The notes under the pieces: model-generated
Databases searched by the model: none
Seen by the model: only the letters and a program-made list of their open reading frames with translations
What the model was told of the DNA's origin: nothing
Made by a program: the position numbers and the translations under genes
From: Lysobacter auxotrophicus
GTDB taxonomy: Bacteria; Pseudomonadota; Gammaproteobacteria; Xanthomonadales; Xanthomonadaceae
Direction of reading: 5' to 3'
Assembly (NCBI RefSeq): GCF_027924565.1
Contig: NZ_AP027041.1
Coordinates: forward strand, 2,728,001 to 2,792,000
DNA length: 64,000 nt
Shown: positions 1-9,283 of the stretch, piece by piece
How positions within the stretch are numbered: position 1 is the first letter of the stretch
How the letters are laid out: the number at the start of each line of letters is the position of its first letter

Positions 1-1
1 T

Positions 2-751
2 TCAGTCGGCCGCGTTCTGATTCGGCGGTCGCGACACGCGATTCAACTCGGCCAGCATGTCCCACGACTTGAGCCCGCGCGGCCCGAGGTAATGCGCGAG
101 CACGTCGCGCATCGCACGGCGCAGCCCGGGAAGGTCGTCCACTTCGGGCGCGCGATCGGCGGCCAGCGCAAGCAGGCCTCGCCCCGTCGCGGCGCGACTG
201 CGGTCGCCGTGGCCGCGATCGCTCAACACGCGGCGCGGGCCGTACTCGGGATCGAGCTGGTATCGCGCGGCCGAATCGATGGGCGTTCCGTCGCCGTCGT
301 TGGCCCAGTCGAATCCGAACCCGAGCGCGTCGAGCAGGTCGCGTTCGAACCGCCGCAGCGTCCAGGCCAACGGCTCGCCCGCGCCCAGCCGGACGCGGGC
401 GCGTCCGTAGGCTTCATAGAGTTCGGGCGCGGGGTCCTGGCGTGGCGCCAGGCGCAGCGTGAGTTCGTTGAGGTAGAAGCCCGATAGCATCGCCTCACCC
501 GACAGGCGCGGTGCCACGTCGAGCGCTTCGGCGGTGTTGAGTCGGGCGAGTTCGCCCACCTGCACCGCATCGAACCGGATCCACTGCAGCGGCTGCAGCG
601 CCGCACGCAGCGCCTGCTTCTTCGGACCCTGCACGCCGCGGGCGACCAGGCCGAGCCGGCCGTGATGTTCGCTCAGCACCTCGACCAGCAGGCTGGTCTC
701 GCGCCAGGGCCGCGAGTGCAGGACGAAGGCGGGTTCGGCGCTAAGGCGCAT
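2..751 (-). CDS. recO: DNA repair protein RecO
   Basis: RecO is the recombination mediator that helps load RecA onto SSB-coated single-stranded gaps in the RecFOR pathway; RecR of the same pathway is encoded near 31 kb. The 249-residue product has the usual family length, with an N-terminal OB-fold start ([17 protein letters not shown], residues 9-25) and the ARGVQGPKK loop. It contains no cysteine, so it lacks the zinc site present in some RecO proteins. It is the last gene of the era-recO end of the minus-strand block, 90 bases after era, and its stop codon lies just inside the window edge. Confidence 0.95.
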   Translation of the reverse strand: MRLSAEPAFVLHSRPWRETSLLVEVLSEHHGRLGLVARGVQGPKKQALRAALQPLQWIRFDAVQVGELARLNTAEALDVAPRLSGEAMLSGFYLNELTLRLAPRQDPAPELYEAYGRARVRLGAGEPLAWTLRRFERDLLDALGFGFDWANDGDGTPIDSAARYQLDPEYGPRRVLSDRGHGDRSRAATGRGLLALAADRAPEVDDLPGLRRAMRDVLAHYLGPRGLKSWDMLAELNRVSRPPNQNAAD

Positions 752-841
752 GCCGCTCGGAACGAATGACGAGGCGCGGGAAACGAAGGTTCCGGCGGAC
801 GCGCCAGACCCATTCCGCGTTCCTTTCCATTCGTCCCTGCC

Positions 842-1738
842 TCAATCGTGGTACCCGAAGGCCCGCAGCGCCGCCTCGTCGTCCGACCAGCCTTCGCGTA
901 CGCGAACCCACGTTTCCAGGAACACCTTGCTGCCGAACAGGCGTTCCATCTGCTGGCGGGCCTTGGCGCCGATCTCGCGCAGCCGCTCGCCGCCCTTGCC
1001 GATGACGATGGCCTTCTGGCCATCGCGCTCGACCCAGATGACGGCACCGATGCGCAGCAGGTTGCCGTCGACTTCGAACTTCTCGATCTCCACCGTCGTC
1101 GCATACGGAAGCTCTTCGCCGAGCTGGCGCATGAGCTGCTCGCGCACCATCTCGCCGGCGAGGAAACGCTGGCTCTTGTCGGTGATCTCGTCCTCGCCGT
1201 ACAGCGCGGGCTGCTCGGGCATGAGCGCCAGCACGTCCTTCACCAGCGCTTCCAGCCCCTTGCGGCGCAGCGCCGAGATCGGATGCACGGCGGCGAAGTC
1301 GCGCCCGTCGCTCACCTTGGCGAGGAACGGCAGCAGCGTGGTCTTGTCCTTGATGCGGTCGACCTGGTTGGCGACCAGCACCACCGGTACGCCGCCCTTC
1401 TTCAGGGCTTCGAACGCGAGGGAATCCTCGTCGTCCCACTGGCCGGCGCGCACGACGAGGATCGCGGCCTCCACGCCCTCCAGCGCGCCACGCGCGGCGC
1501 GGTTCATCCAGCGGTTCATCGCGCGCTTCTGCTCGCGATGGATGCCGGGGGTGTCGACGAGCAGCAATTGGCCTTCGGGAAAGGTCGCAATGCCGAGCAA
1601 CTGATGCCGCGTGGTCTGCGGGCGGTCGGAGGTGATGCTGACCTTCGCGCCGACGAGGGCGTTGACCAGGGTGGATTTGCCGACGTTCGGACGGCCGATG
1701 ACGGCCACGTGGCCGGCGCGATGAGCGGGGGTATTCAT
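842..1738 (-). CDS. era: GTPase Era
   Basis: Era is an essential GTPase that binds the 3' end of 16S rRNA and checks 30S assembly. The 298-residue product has the P-loop GRPNVGKST (residues 15-23), the switch II motif DTPGIH, the NQVD base-specificity motif and a C-terminal KH domain with [11 protein letters not shown]. It lies 49 bases after rnc and before recO. The rnc-era-recO order is widely conserved in Gammaproteobacteria and suggests one transcript. Confidence 0.97.
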   Translation of the reverse strand: MNTPAHRAGHVAVIGRPNVGKSTLVNALVGAKVSITSDRPQTTRHQLLGIATFPEGQLLLVDTPGIHREQKRAMNRWMNRAARGALEGVEAAILVVRAGQWDDEDSLAFEALKKGGVPVVLVANQVDRIKDKTTLLPFLAKVSDGRDFAAVHPISALRRKGLEALVKDVLALMPEQPALYGEDEITDKSQRFLAGEMVREQLMRQLGEELPYATTVEIEKFEVDGNLLRIGAVIWVERDGQKAIVIGKGGERLREIGAKARQQMERLFGSKVFLETWVRVREGWSDDEAALRAFGYHD

Positions 1739-1787
1739 CCTGCGGATTGTAAGGCGCCGGGGTCGGCGCGTGCGGCAGATGCGGCGC

Positions 1788-2447
1788 TCAGCGTTCCAGC
1801 AGCTGGTTCAGCGCGGCCTCGGCGGCGGCCTGCTCGGCGGCTCGCCGCGAACTGCCCACGCCCTCGGCGACCAGCGGCGGCTGGTTCAGCGTGCAGCTGA
1901 CCTGGAAGCTCTTGGCGTGGTCCTCGCCCGTTTCGCCCAGCAGCGCGTAGATCGGAAGCGGCTTCTGGCGGGCCTGCAGCCACTCCTGAAGCCGCGTCTT
2001 GGCGTCCTTCCCGACCTTGTTCGGCGGGGGCAGCGCGGCGATGGCCGACTCGAACCAGGGCATGACCGCGGCACGGCAGGTCGGAAAATCCGAGTCGAGG
2101 TAGATGGCGGCGATCACCGCCTCCAGCGCGTCGGCCAGGATGGAGTCGCGGCGGTGTCCGCCGGATTTCATCTCGCCGGGCCCGAGGGTGAGCCGTGGTC
2201 CGAGGTCGAGCGTCCGCGCGATCGGCGCCAGCGCCGATTCGCGCACGAGTTCGGCGCGGGCGCGGGTGAGCGCGCCCTCGTCGGCCTTCGGCCAGTAGGT
2301 GTACAGCGCCTCGGCGACGATCAGGTTGACCAGCGCGTCGCCGAGGAACTCCAGCCGTTCGTTGTGCGGGGCACCCGCACTGCGGTGCGTCAGGGCCTGC
2401 TGCAGCAGTTCCGGGCGCGCGAAACGGTGGCCGATGAGATCAGTCAT
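1788..2447 (-). CDS. rnc: Ribonuclease III
   Basis: RNase III cleaves double-stranded RNA in rRNA precursors and structured mRNAs. The 219-residue product shows the signature [17 protein letters not shown] in the N-terminal catalytic domain (with the metal-binding acidic residues) and a C-terminal double-stranded RNA-binding domain starting near [11 protein letters not shown]. Its start overlaps the end of the upstream DUF4845 gene by 8 bases, implying translational coupling. It is slightly shorter than the E. coli enzyme (226), within the normal range. Confidence 0.96.
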   Translation of the reverse strand: MTDLIGHRFARPELLQQALTHRSAGAPHNERLEFLGDALVNLIVAEALYTYWPKADEGALTRARAELVRESALAPIARTLDLGPRLTLGPGEMKSGGHRRDSILADALEAVIAAIYLDSDFPTCRAAVMPWFESAIAALPPPNKVGKDAKTRLQEWLQARQKPLPIYALLGETGEDHAKSFQVSCTLNQPPLVAEGVGSSRRAAEQAAAEAALNQLLER

Positions 2448-2820
2448 CCCCGGCCGTGCGCGAGAGCACCTGCTCGGCGTTGAAGTGGCCGACGATGTCG
2501 AAGTTGGCGATCAGCGGGCGACGGACTTCGTAGTCCACGGTCATCACGTAGCCGGCTTCCTTGCGCGCGAGCTTCACGTCGGACGGCTTCACGTTGTCCG
2601 CGTAGCTGACGTACAGGCGGGCGAAGAAGTTGTCCTTGATCCGCTTGGGATCCTGCTGGCTGATGCCCGCTTCCTGCGACATCTGCTTCAGCGCCTGCTT
2701 CACGGCGAAGTATTCCGAATACATCGGAATCACCTTCATGCCCATGTAGATGAACACACCGACCACTGCCAGCACGATGATGAACCCGATCAGGGTCATG
2801 CCGCTCTGAGTACGCTTCAT
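2440..2820 (-). CDS. DUF4845 membrane protein with prepilin-like N-terminus
   Basis: A 126-residue protein of the DUF4845 family, which sits between lepB and rnc in pseudomonads and xanthomonads; its function is unknown. The N-terminus is a short basic leader (KRTQSG) followed by [14 protein letters not shown] and one membrane segment, closely resembling a type IV prepilin-type signal. The glutamate normally at position +5 after the cleavage glycine is a glycine here. The remaining hundred residues are predicted periplasmic. It overlaps rnc by 8 bases and follows lepB by 67, so it probably shares their transcript. Confidence 0.8.
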   Translation of the reverse strand: MKRTQSGMTLIGFIIVLAVVGVFIYMGMKVIPMYSEYFAVKQALKQMSQEAGISQQDPKRIKDNFFARLYVSYADNVKPSDVKLARKEAGYVMTVDYEVRRPLIANFDIVGHFNAEQVLSRTAGDD

Positions 2821-2887
2821 TTACCAATCCCCCTTGTGTGCATTGCTTGCGCCCCGCCGGCGCCTTCCCCTCGCCGACGGGTGATGG

Positions 2888-3673
2888 TTACTGGATCCTG
2901 CTGCCGATGCGCGACGTGTCGACGCCACCGTCGAAGTTCATCCAGATCAGGAACGCCTTGCCGCGCAGGTTCTGCTCCGGCAGGAAGCCCCAGTATCGGC
3001 TGTCCTCGCTGTTGTCGCGGTTGTCGCCCATCACGAAATAGTGACCCGGCGGCACGATCCAGTCGCCCTCGCCCTGGTCGATGAACGGCAGGTTGGTGCG
3101 CTCGAGCACGTGATGCTGGCGGCCGAGCAGATCTTCCTGCAGTTCCTCGGCGCCGGTCATCTCGGTGCCGTTGCCCTTGCCCTGGTAGACGCCGATCGGT
3201 GCGTACGACAGGACCTTGCCGTTCACGCTGACCTGGTTGTCGTGGTAGCCCACGCGATCGCCGGGCAGGCCCACCACGCGCTTGATCCAGTCCTGGTCGG
3301 GATGGTGCGGCGGGCGGAACACCACGACGTCGCCGCGCTGCGGCTCGCCGATGCCGATCACCTTGTGGTTGTTGATCGGCAGGCGCAGGCCGTAGGTGAA
3401 CTTGTTGACGAGGATGAAGTCGCCGGTCAGCAGCGTCGGCATCATCGAGTTGGAGGGAATCCGGAACGGCTCGGCCACGAAGCTGCGCAGGATCAGCACC
3501 ACCGCCAGCACCGGGAAGAACGCCTTGGAATAGTCGACGACGATCGGCTCCTTGCCGTCGTCCAGCAGGCCCTGGCGTGCTTCGCGTCGTTTGGCCAGTA
3601 CCAGCTTGTCGAGCAGCCAGACCAGGCCGGTGAACAGCGTCAGGACGACCAGGGCGATTTCAAACCAGCGCAT
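2888..3673 (-). CDS. lepB: Signal peptidase I
   Basis: Type I signal peptidase removes Sec and Tat signal peptides at the periplasmic face of the inner membrane. The 261-residue product has two N-terminal membrane segments (about residues 4-22 and 51-66), the nucleophile Ser76 in PSNSMMPTL, the general-base Lys131 in WIKRVVGLPGDR, and the GDNRDNSEDSR box. A strong ribosome-binding site (AAAGGAG) precedes the ATG. It lies 219 bases downstream of lepA, the usual lepA-lepB order. Confidence 0.97.
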   Translation of the reverse strand: MRWFEIALVVLTLFTGLVWLLDKLVLAKRREARQGLLDDGKEPIVVDYSKAFFPVLAVVLILRSFVAEPFRIPSNSMMPTLLTGDFILVNKFTYGLRLPINNHKVIGIGEPQRGDVVVFRPPHHPDQDWIKRVVGLPGDRVGYHDNQVSVNGKVLSYAPIGVYQGKGNGTEMTGAEELQEDLLGRQHHVLERTNLPFIDQGEGDWIVPPGHYFVMGDNRDNSEDSRYWGFLPEQNLRGKAFLIWMNFDGGVDTSRIGSRIQ

Positions 3674-3892
3674 GCATGCTCCTTTGCAGAGCGGAAAACG
3701 GGGAGAACCGGAAAACGGACGGGGACGGCAGCGCCGGGCGGCCGGACGACCGACCCGGTGCGCGGGTCGCTCCCCGGCAACCTGCCATGGCGAGGATAGC
3801 GGCGGGCGTGCCGTCCGTCATGGGCGAACCCTTCCCGAAGTTGGCGGGAACTCCGCGTCCGACGGTAAGAAAACGCCGCGGCATGCCCGGGC

Positions 3893-5683
3893 TTACTTGT
3901 CCACCTGCAGGACGGCGAGGAACGCCTCCTGCGGGATCTCGACGCGGCCGACCTGCTTCATGCGCTTCTTGCCCTCTTTCTGTTTCTCGAGGAGCTTCTT
4001 CTTTCGGCTGATGTCGCCGCCGTAGCACTTGGCCAGCACGTTCTTGCGCAGCGCCTTGACGGTCGTGCGGGCGATGACCTGCGAACCGATCGCCGCCTGG
4101 ATCGCCACGTCGAACATCTGGCGCGGGATCAGTTCCTTCATCTTCTCGCACAGGTCGCGACCGCGGCGGTCGGCATGGCTGCGGTGGCAGATGATGGACA
4201 GCGCATCGACCTTGTCGCCGTTGATGAGCGTGTCCACGCGCACGAACGGGCCGGCGTCGAAGCGCAGGAAGTGATAGTCCAGCGAGGCGTAGCCGCGGCT
4301 GACCGACTTGAGCTTGTCGAAGAAGTCCAGCACCACCTCGGCCATCGGCAGCTCGTAGCTGATCTGCACCTGGCTGGCCAGGTACTGGATGCCGATCTGC
4401 ACGCCGCGTTTTTCCTCGCACAGCTTGATGATGTTGCCGATGTAGGCCTCGGGCGTGAGGATGTTCGCGCGGATGATCGGCTCGCGGATCTCCTGGACCA
4501 TGTTCACCGGCGGCAGCTTGGCCGGGTTGTCCATCGGCAGGATCTCGCCGTCGGTGCGCAGCACCTCGTAGATCACCGTGGGCGCGGTGGTGATCAGGTT
4601 GAGGTTGTACTCGCGCTCCAGGCGCTCCTGCACGATCTCCATGTGCAGCATGCCCAGGAAGCCGCAGCGGAAGCCGAAGCCCATCGCTTCGGAGCTTTCC
4701 GGCTCGAACCGCAGCGCGGCGTCGTTCAGGCGCAGCTTGTCGAGGGCTTCGCGCAGGTCGGGGTAGTCCTCGGCGTCGACCGGAAACAGGCCGGCGAACA
4801 CGCGCGGCTGCATTTCCTGGAAGCCCGGCAGCGGCTTGGGCGCGGGATCGCCGGCGAGCGTCAGCGTGTCGCCGACCGGCGCGCCATGCACGTCCTTGAT
4901 CGACGCATGAATCCAGCCGACCTCGCCCGCGCCGAGCCGCGGAAGGTCCTTGCGCTTGGGCGTGAACACGCCGACCTTGTCGACCTGGTGCGTGCGGCCG
5001 GTCGACATCACCAGCACCTTGTCGCCGGGCTTGATCTCGCCCTGCATGACGCGCACCAGCGAGACCACGCCCAGGTAGTTGTCGAACCACGAGTCGATGA
5101 TCAGCGCCTGCAGCTTGTCGGTGTCGCGCGGCTTGGGCGGCGGGATGCGATGCACGATCGCTTCCAGCACGTCGACCACGTTCAGGCCGGTCTTGGCGCT
5201 GATGGCGACAGCGTCCTCGGCGTCGATGCCGATGACCGCTTCGATCTCCGCCTTCGCGCGCTCGATGTCGGCCGTCGGCAGGTCGATCTTGTTGAGCACC
5301 GGGACGACTTCCAGCCCCTGCTCCACCGCGGTGTAGCAGTTGGCGACCGACTGCGCTTCCACGCCCTGCGCGGCGTCGACGACCAGCAGCGCGCCTTCGC
5401 ACGCGGCCAGCGAGCGGCTGACTTCGTAGCTGAAGTCGACGTGGCCGGGCGTGTCGATGAAGTTGAGGAAGTAGGTCTGCCCATCGCGCGCCCTGTACGG
5501 CAGCGACACGGACTGCGCCTTGATGGTGATGCCGCGTTCGCGCTCGATCGGGTTGGAGTCGAGTACCTGCGCCTCCATCTCGCGGGCTTCGAGGCCGCCG
5601 CAGAGCTGGATGATGCGGTCCGCAAGCGTCGACTTGCCGTGGTCGACGTGGGCGATGATGGAGAAGTTTCTGATCTGCTGCAT
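3893..5683 (-). CDS. lepA: Elongation factor 4 (LepA)
   Basis: LepA is a ribosome-associated GTPase related to EF-G that acts on stalled or assembling ribosomes. The 596-residue product has the normal length, starting [19 protein letters not shown] (P-loop near residues 12-19), with DTPGHVDF and NKIDLP motifs. The C-terminal family domain ends in the lysine-rich stretch [17 protein letters not shown]. It lies between mucD (135 bases upstream, across a strong hairpin) and lepB. Confidence 0.97.
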   Translation of the reverse strand: MQQIRNFSIIAHVDHGKSTLADRIIQLCGGLEAREMEAQVLDSNPIERERGITIKAQSVSLPYRARDGQTYFLNFIDTPGHVDFSYEVSRSLAACEGALLVVDAAQGVEAQSVANCYTAVEQGLEVVPVLNKIDLPTADIERAKAEIEAVIGIDAEDAVAISAKTGLNVVDVLEAIVHRIPPPKPRDTDKLQALIIDSWFDNYLGVVSLVRVMQGEIKPGDKVLVMSTGRTHQVDKVGVFTPKRKDLPRLGAGEVGWIHASIKDVHGAPVGDTLTLAGDPAPKPLPGFQEMQPRVFAGLFPVDAEDYPDLREALDKLRLNDAALRFEPESSEAMGFGFRCGFLGMLHMEIVQERLEREYNLNLITTAPTVIYEVLRTDGEILPMDNPAKLPPVNMVQEIREPIIRANILTPEAYIGNIIKLCEEKRGVQIGIQYLASQVQISYELPMAEVVLDFFDKLKSVSRGYASLDYHFLRFDAGPFVRVDTLINGDKVDALSIICHRSHADRRGRDLCEKMKELIPRQMFDVAIQAAIGSQVIARTTVKALRKNVLAKCYGGDISRKKKLLEKQKEGKKRMKQVGRVEIPQEAFLAVLQVDK

Positions 5684-5782
5684 GCGGGGGCGCGCGAGGC
5701 TGGCCGTTCCTTGAAATCAACGCGCGATTATCGCACAGGCCCCGGCGGCGCCGGCCGGCCGTTGCAGGTTCGGCGCCGCTGG

Positions 5783-5805
5783 CCCGGCGCCGCGTGGGCG
5801 CCGGG
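5783..5805 (-). terminator. Strong hairpin after mucD
   Basis: A perfect 9-bp inverted repeat, CCCGGCGCC with GGCGCCGGG around a 5-base loop, lies 14 bases after the mucD stop. There is no clear U-tract, so it may stabilise the 3' end or terminate only partially before lepA. Confidence 0.45.
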
Positions 5806-5818
5806 TCGCGGGGATGCA

Positions 5819-7363
5819 TCAGCCGGTCTGGGCGTCGTCCTGCGCGGTGACGGCGATGAACTGCGTGGAGCCCTGGCGGCGCACCAGCAGCATCACGGTG
5901 TCGCCGGACTTCACCGATCCCAGCTCGCGGTCGAGCGCGGAGGCGCTGCCGACGGCGTTGCGGCCGACCTGCAGTACGACGTCGCCCGGACGCAGGCCCG
6001 CTTCGGCACCCGAATCGCCCGGGTTGCGGATCAGCACGCCCTCACCAGAGCGCAGGCCCAGGCGCTGGCGTTCACCAGCCGACAGGTCCTGGCCAATCAG
6101 ACCGAGCGCGTTCCCGGTGGACGGCTTCGCGGAGCCGCCATCGGCCGCCGGACGCGGCCTCGCACCCGGCGTGCCCGCCAGTTCGTCCAGCTCGTTGACG
6201 GTCACCGTTTTGTCGACGGTGCGGCCGTCGCGAACCAGCGTCACCTTCGCCTTCGTCCCCGGCGCCATGTTGCCGATGATCGGCGGCAAGTCCGCGGAAT
6301 CGTTGATGGCGCGGCCGTCGACGGCACGGATGACGTCGCCGCGCTCGATGCCCGCCTTCTCCGCCGGGCTGCCCGGCAGCACGTCGGCGATCAGCGCGCC
6401 GCTGCTGTCGGGCAAGCCAAGCGCCTTGGCCGATTCGCTCGTCAGCGCCTGCACCTGCACGCCAAGCTGGCCGCGGCTGACCTTGCCGGTCGCGCGCAGC
6501 TGTTCGGCCGCGCTCATCGCCACGTCGATCGGGATGGCGAAGCTCACGCCCATGTAGCCGCCGGAGTTGCTGAAGATCTGCGAGTTGATGCCGACCACTT
6601 CGCCGCTGGTGTTGAGCAGCGGGCCGCCCGAGTTGCCCTGGTTGATGGCGACGTCGGTCTGGATGAACGGCACGTAGCGCTGGTTCGCGTACGGATTGGC
6701 GCGGCCCACCGCGCTGACGATGCCCGCGGTGACCGAGTGGTCCAGGCCGAACGGCGAGCCGATCGCGATCACCCACTGGCCCGCCTTGGCCGAATTGGAC
6801 GGCGCCATGCGCAGGAACGGCAGGCCCTTCGCGTCGATCTTCAGCAGCGCGACGTCGGACTGCTCATCGCTGCCGACGACCTTCGCAGGGAATTCGCGGC
6901 GATCCGACAGCGTGACCGTCACGTTGTCCGCGCCTTCGACGACGTGGTGGTTGGTCATCACGTAACCGTCGGCGGACATCAGGAAGCCGCTGCCGAGCGA
7001 GGTGCCGCCGCCGCGCGGACCGCGCGGACCCGGACCACCCGGACCGCCCGGGAACGGCATCTCGTCGCCGAAGAAGCGGCGGAAGATTTCCGGGATCTGT
7101 TCCTCGTCGGGCATCTGCTGCTGGCCGCGCGCTGTGCGCCGCGGCGTGACTTCGGCGCGGATGTTGACCACCGCCGGACCGACGCGCTGCACGAGGTTGG
7201 TGAAGTCCGGAAGTCCGGAAACCAGCGGCGGCGCCGGCGTGGCGGCGGGCGGCTGGGCGATGGGGTTGGCGGGCGGCTGGGCCGTGCAGGCGACCGGGAG
7301 CGCTGCGGCGATCGCGGCGACCAGGAACATGCTGCGCAGCGGGGAACGGGGCGTGCGGTTCAT
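5819..7363 (-). CDS. mucD: Periplasmic serine endoprotease MucD/DegP (Do family)
   Basis: A periplasmic HtrA-type protease/chaperone that handles misfolded envelope proteins. The ATG at 7363 gives 514 residues with an N-terminal export signal (FLVAAIAAALPVACTAQ). Trypsin-like catalytic residues are visible: His in TNHHVV, Asp in EQSDVALLKID, Ser in QGNSGGPLLN. Two PDZ domains follow. A glycine/proline-rich insert (about PGGPGGPGPRGPRGGG) precedes the protease core. It follows the rpoE-rseA pair by 104 bases, which places it in the sigma-E module; related bacteria use MucD to restrain sigma-E signalling. Confidence 0.95.
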   Translation of the reverse strand: MNRTPRSPLRSMFLVAAIAAALPVACTAQPPANPIAQPPAATPAPPLVSGLPDFTNLVQRVGPAVVNIRAEVTPRRTARGQQQMPDEEQIPEIFRRFFGDEMPFPGGPGGPGPRGPRGGGTSLGSGFLMSADGYVMTNHHVVEGADNVTVTLSDRREFPAKVVGSDEQSDVALLKIDAKGLPFLRMAPSNSAKAGQWVIAIGSPFGLDHSVTAGIVSAVGRANPYANQRYVPFIQTDVAINQGNSGGPLLNTSGEVVGINSQIFSNSGGYMGVSFAIPIDVAMSAAEQLRATGKVSRGQLGVQVQALTSESAKALGLPDSSGALIADVLPGSPAEKAGIERGDVIRAVDGRAINDSADLPPIIGNMAPGTKAKVTLVRDGRTVDKTVTVNELDELAGTPGARPRPAADGGSAKPSTGNALGLIGQDLSAGERQRLGLRSGEGVLIRNPGDSGAEAGLRPGDVVLQVGRNAVGSASALDRELGSVKSGDTVMLLVRRQGSTQFIAVTAQDDAQTG

Positions 7364-7467
7364 CGGCTTGGGGCCTCGGGAAAACGTTGGGGTGAGTGTG
7401 GGCGGTACGCCGTTTTCACGGCGCGAGGAAGAGGGCTGGGTTGGAGTCCGGGCGAACCCGTCCGTGG

Positions 7468-8406
7468 TCAGTTCTGCGTATCGCGCTGCGCCGGCGTTTC
7501 TTCCACGACGGGCATCGCGGCCTGCGGTTCGAACGGATAGAACGACGGCGAGTTCGCCGAACTCGTGCCGAAGCTCGCCGTCAGCGCGCCGTTGCCCGAG
7601 TACTGCGGCAACACCGCGCGCGGCCACGGGCGCGAGGCCGGTTCGACGTGTTCGGGCTGGAAGGGTTTGTGCGGCGTCGCTGCCGGGCCCGGCAGCGAAG
7701 CGTCGGCGATGGCGGTCTGCGCGATGGCTGCCGCCGCGACGGCGGACTGTTCGGTGGAGCGTCCGGCGCGATCGATCGAACGCGGATTCTGGTTGCGCGC
7801 GGCGCGGCGTTCGCCCGCACGACGCGGCACTTCGACGGCCGCTACGGCGGCGGCAGCCGCGCTCGCACCGAGCGCGCTACCCGGCGAGGGATTGTTCGTC
7901 GAGCCCGACAGCACGGATGCGCCGGAAGCAGCAGCGGCCGGCGCGCGCGAGGCCACGGCAGCCGCGACGCGCGGAGCGGCCGCCGGCACGCTCGCGACAT
8001 CCGGCGATACACGGTTGTTGCTGGGCGGCGCGTCGCTGGAGAACGGACGCGTCACGAACAACGCCGCCACCGCGACCGAAGCGGCAAGCGCGCCGCCCAT
8101 CCAGGCGCGACGCCCGCCCGACGCCCGGGCCGGGATCGCGACGACCTGGGCCTGTTCCTCGCGCAGCGCGAGCGCCACGCGGTCGGCGAAGCCGCCCGCG
8201 GCCACGCCCTGCGCCTGTCCGCGCAATGCGTCGCCATACAGCTGCCAGCGGCCGACGGTGTCGCGCCACTGCACGTCGTGGCCGAGGCGCTTCAACGCGA
8301 AGCGCGCTTCATCGCCCTGCAGTTCGCCGTCGAACAGCGCGCACAGGGTCTCGCGCTCATGGAGCTGATCCGGTCTGTCGTCGATGGGTCGTCGGTTGGA
8401 GGTCAT
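7468..8406 (-). CDS. rseA: Sigma-E factor negative regulatory protein (RseA-like anti-sigma factor)
   Basis: Probable single-pass inner-membrane anti-sigma factor that holds RpoE inactive until proteolysed. The ATG at 8406 overlaps the rpoE stop by four bases (ATGA), so the two are probably translationally coupled; the open frame extends further upstream, but only inside rpoE. The 312-residue product has a cytoplasmic N-terminal domain (RETLCALFDGELQGDEARF), one membrane segment (MGGALAASVAVAALFV, about residues 120-136) and a long alanine/serine-rich periplasmic tail. It is longer than E. coli RseA (216), mainly in this tail. No rseB or rseC follows. Confidence 0.88.
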   Translation of the reverse strand: MTSNRRPIDDRPDQLHERETLCALFDGELQGDEARFALKRLGHDVQWRDTVGRWQLYGDALRGQAQGVAAGGFADRVALALREEQAQVVAIPARASGGRRAWMGGALAASVAVAALFVTRPFSSDAPPSNNRVSPDVASVPAAAPRVAAAVASRAPAAAASGASVLSGSTNNPSPGSALGASAAAAAVAAVEVPRRAGERRAARNQNPRSIDRAGRSTEQSAVAAAAIAQTAIADASLPGPAATPHKPFQPEHVEPASRPWPRAVLPQYSGNGALTASFGTSSANSPSFYPFEPQAAMPVVEETPAQRDTQN

Positions 8407-9023
8407 CGCTTGGCGGCTTTGGCAGTGTCGTGGTCCAGCAGGGGCCGAAGCTCGGTGTCGATCGCTTCGCGCGCGCGGAAGATGCGCGAGCGGACCGTTC
8501 CGATGGGGCACCCCATCTTCTGCGCGATGTCCTCGTAACTCAGGCCGTCCACCTCGCGCAGGGTGATCGCGGCCCTCAATTCCTCCGGCAGTCCTTCGAC
8601 CACACGCATCACCGTGCGTTCGATTTCCTGCCGCAACAGTTCATGTTCCGGCGTGTCGGTGTCGCGCAGGCGCGTGCCGGTGTCGAACAGTTCCGCCTCG
8701 CCGGCATCGACGTCGTCCGTCGGCGGGCGGCGGTTCTGTGCGACCAGGTGGTTCTTGGCGGTATTCACGGCGATACGGTGCAACCATGTATAGAACTGCG
8801 CGTCGCCCCGGAAGTTCGGCAGCGCCCGGTAGGCGCGGATGAAGGTTTCCTGGGCCACGTCCTGGCATTCGCTCCAGTCGGCGATGTAGCGGCCGATCAG
8901 CGCGGTGATCCGATGCTGGTATTTGCGCACCAGCGCATCGAAGGCCGCACTGTCGCCTCGCTGCACGCGCGCGACCAGCTCCTGGTCCAACTCGACATCT
9001 TTTGGCAACGTCATTTCGGCCAT
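8403..9023 (-). CDS. rpoE: RNA polymerase sigma factor RpoE (ECF, sigma-E)
   Basis: Extracytoplasmic-function sigma factor for envelope stress. The 206-residue product has region 2 (AFDALVRKYQHRITALIGRY, then DVAQETFIRAYRALPNFRG) and region 4 with the helix-turn-helix (LSYEDIAQKMGCPIGTVRSR). It heads the rpoE-rseA-mucD module, overlapping rseA by four bases. An AGGAG sequence precedes the ATG, and a sigma-E-like promoter lies about 40 bases upstream, consistent with autoregulation. Confidence 0.97.
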   Translation of the reverse strand: MAEMTLPKDVELDQELVARVQRGDSAAFDALVRKYQHRITALIGRYIADWSECQDVAQETFIRAYRALPNFRGDAQFYTWLHRIAVNTAKNHLVAQNRRPPTDDVDAGEAELFDTGTRLRDTDTPEHELLRQEIERTVMRVVEGLPEELRAAITLREVDGLSYEDIAQKMGCPIGTVRSRIFRAREAIDTELRPLLDHDTAKAAKR

Positions 9024-9064
9024 ACCGCGCCGGCGCTCCTGTCAGCTCGGCCATGGCCGAACGA

Positions 9065-9091
9065 ATGGACAGCCCCGTGGCACGAAAGTTC
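9065..9091 (-). promoter_or_regulatory. Candidate sigma-E autoregulatory promoter of rpoE
   Basis: On the minus strand, GAACTT (9091-9086) is followed after 15 bases by GTCCAT (9070-9065), close to the GGAACTT / GTC pattern known for RpoE in xanthomonads and Xylella. It would give a leader of about 35-40 bases before rpoE. The match is by eye. Confidence 0.5.
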
Positions 9092-9283
9092 AACGCGTCC
9101 TTCGACGGTCGACGTTCAACGGGGCAAGGGCTGGATCACGTTCATTAATGGGGATGGGCCGCACGCCCGCAAGCGCCGGCCGTCAGGGGTCCGCCTGCGG
9201 GTGCGTGACCGGCAGCGATTGACGCCGGCGAAGCATCGTCGGGATGATAGCGGTCTCTCCATACCTGAACGGATGGTGCGCAG

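Noticed and set aside
4175-7540. A 1121-codon plus-strand open frame antisense to lepA and mucD
   Set aside because: High GC removes stops from antisense frames. The translation is rich in His, Arg, Asp and Val with no domain, and both genes beneath it are unambiguous.
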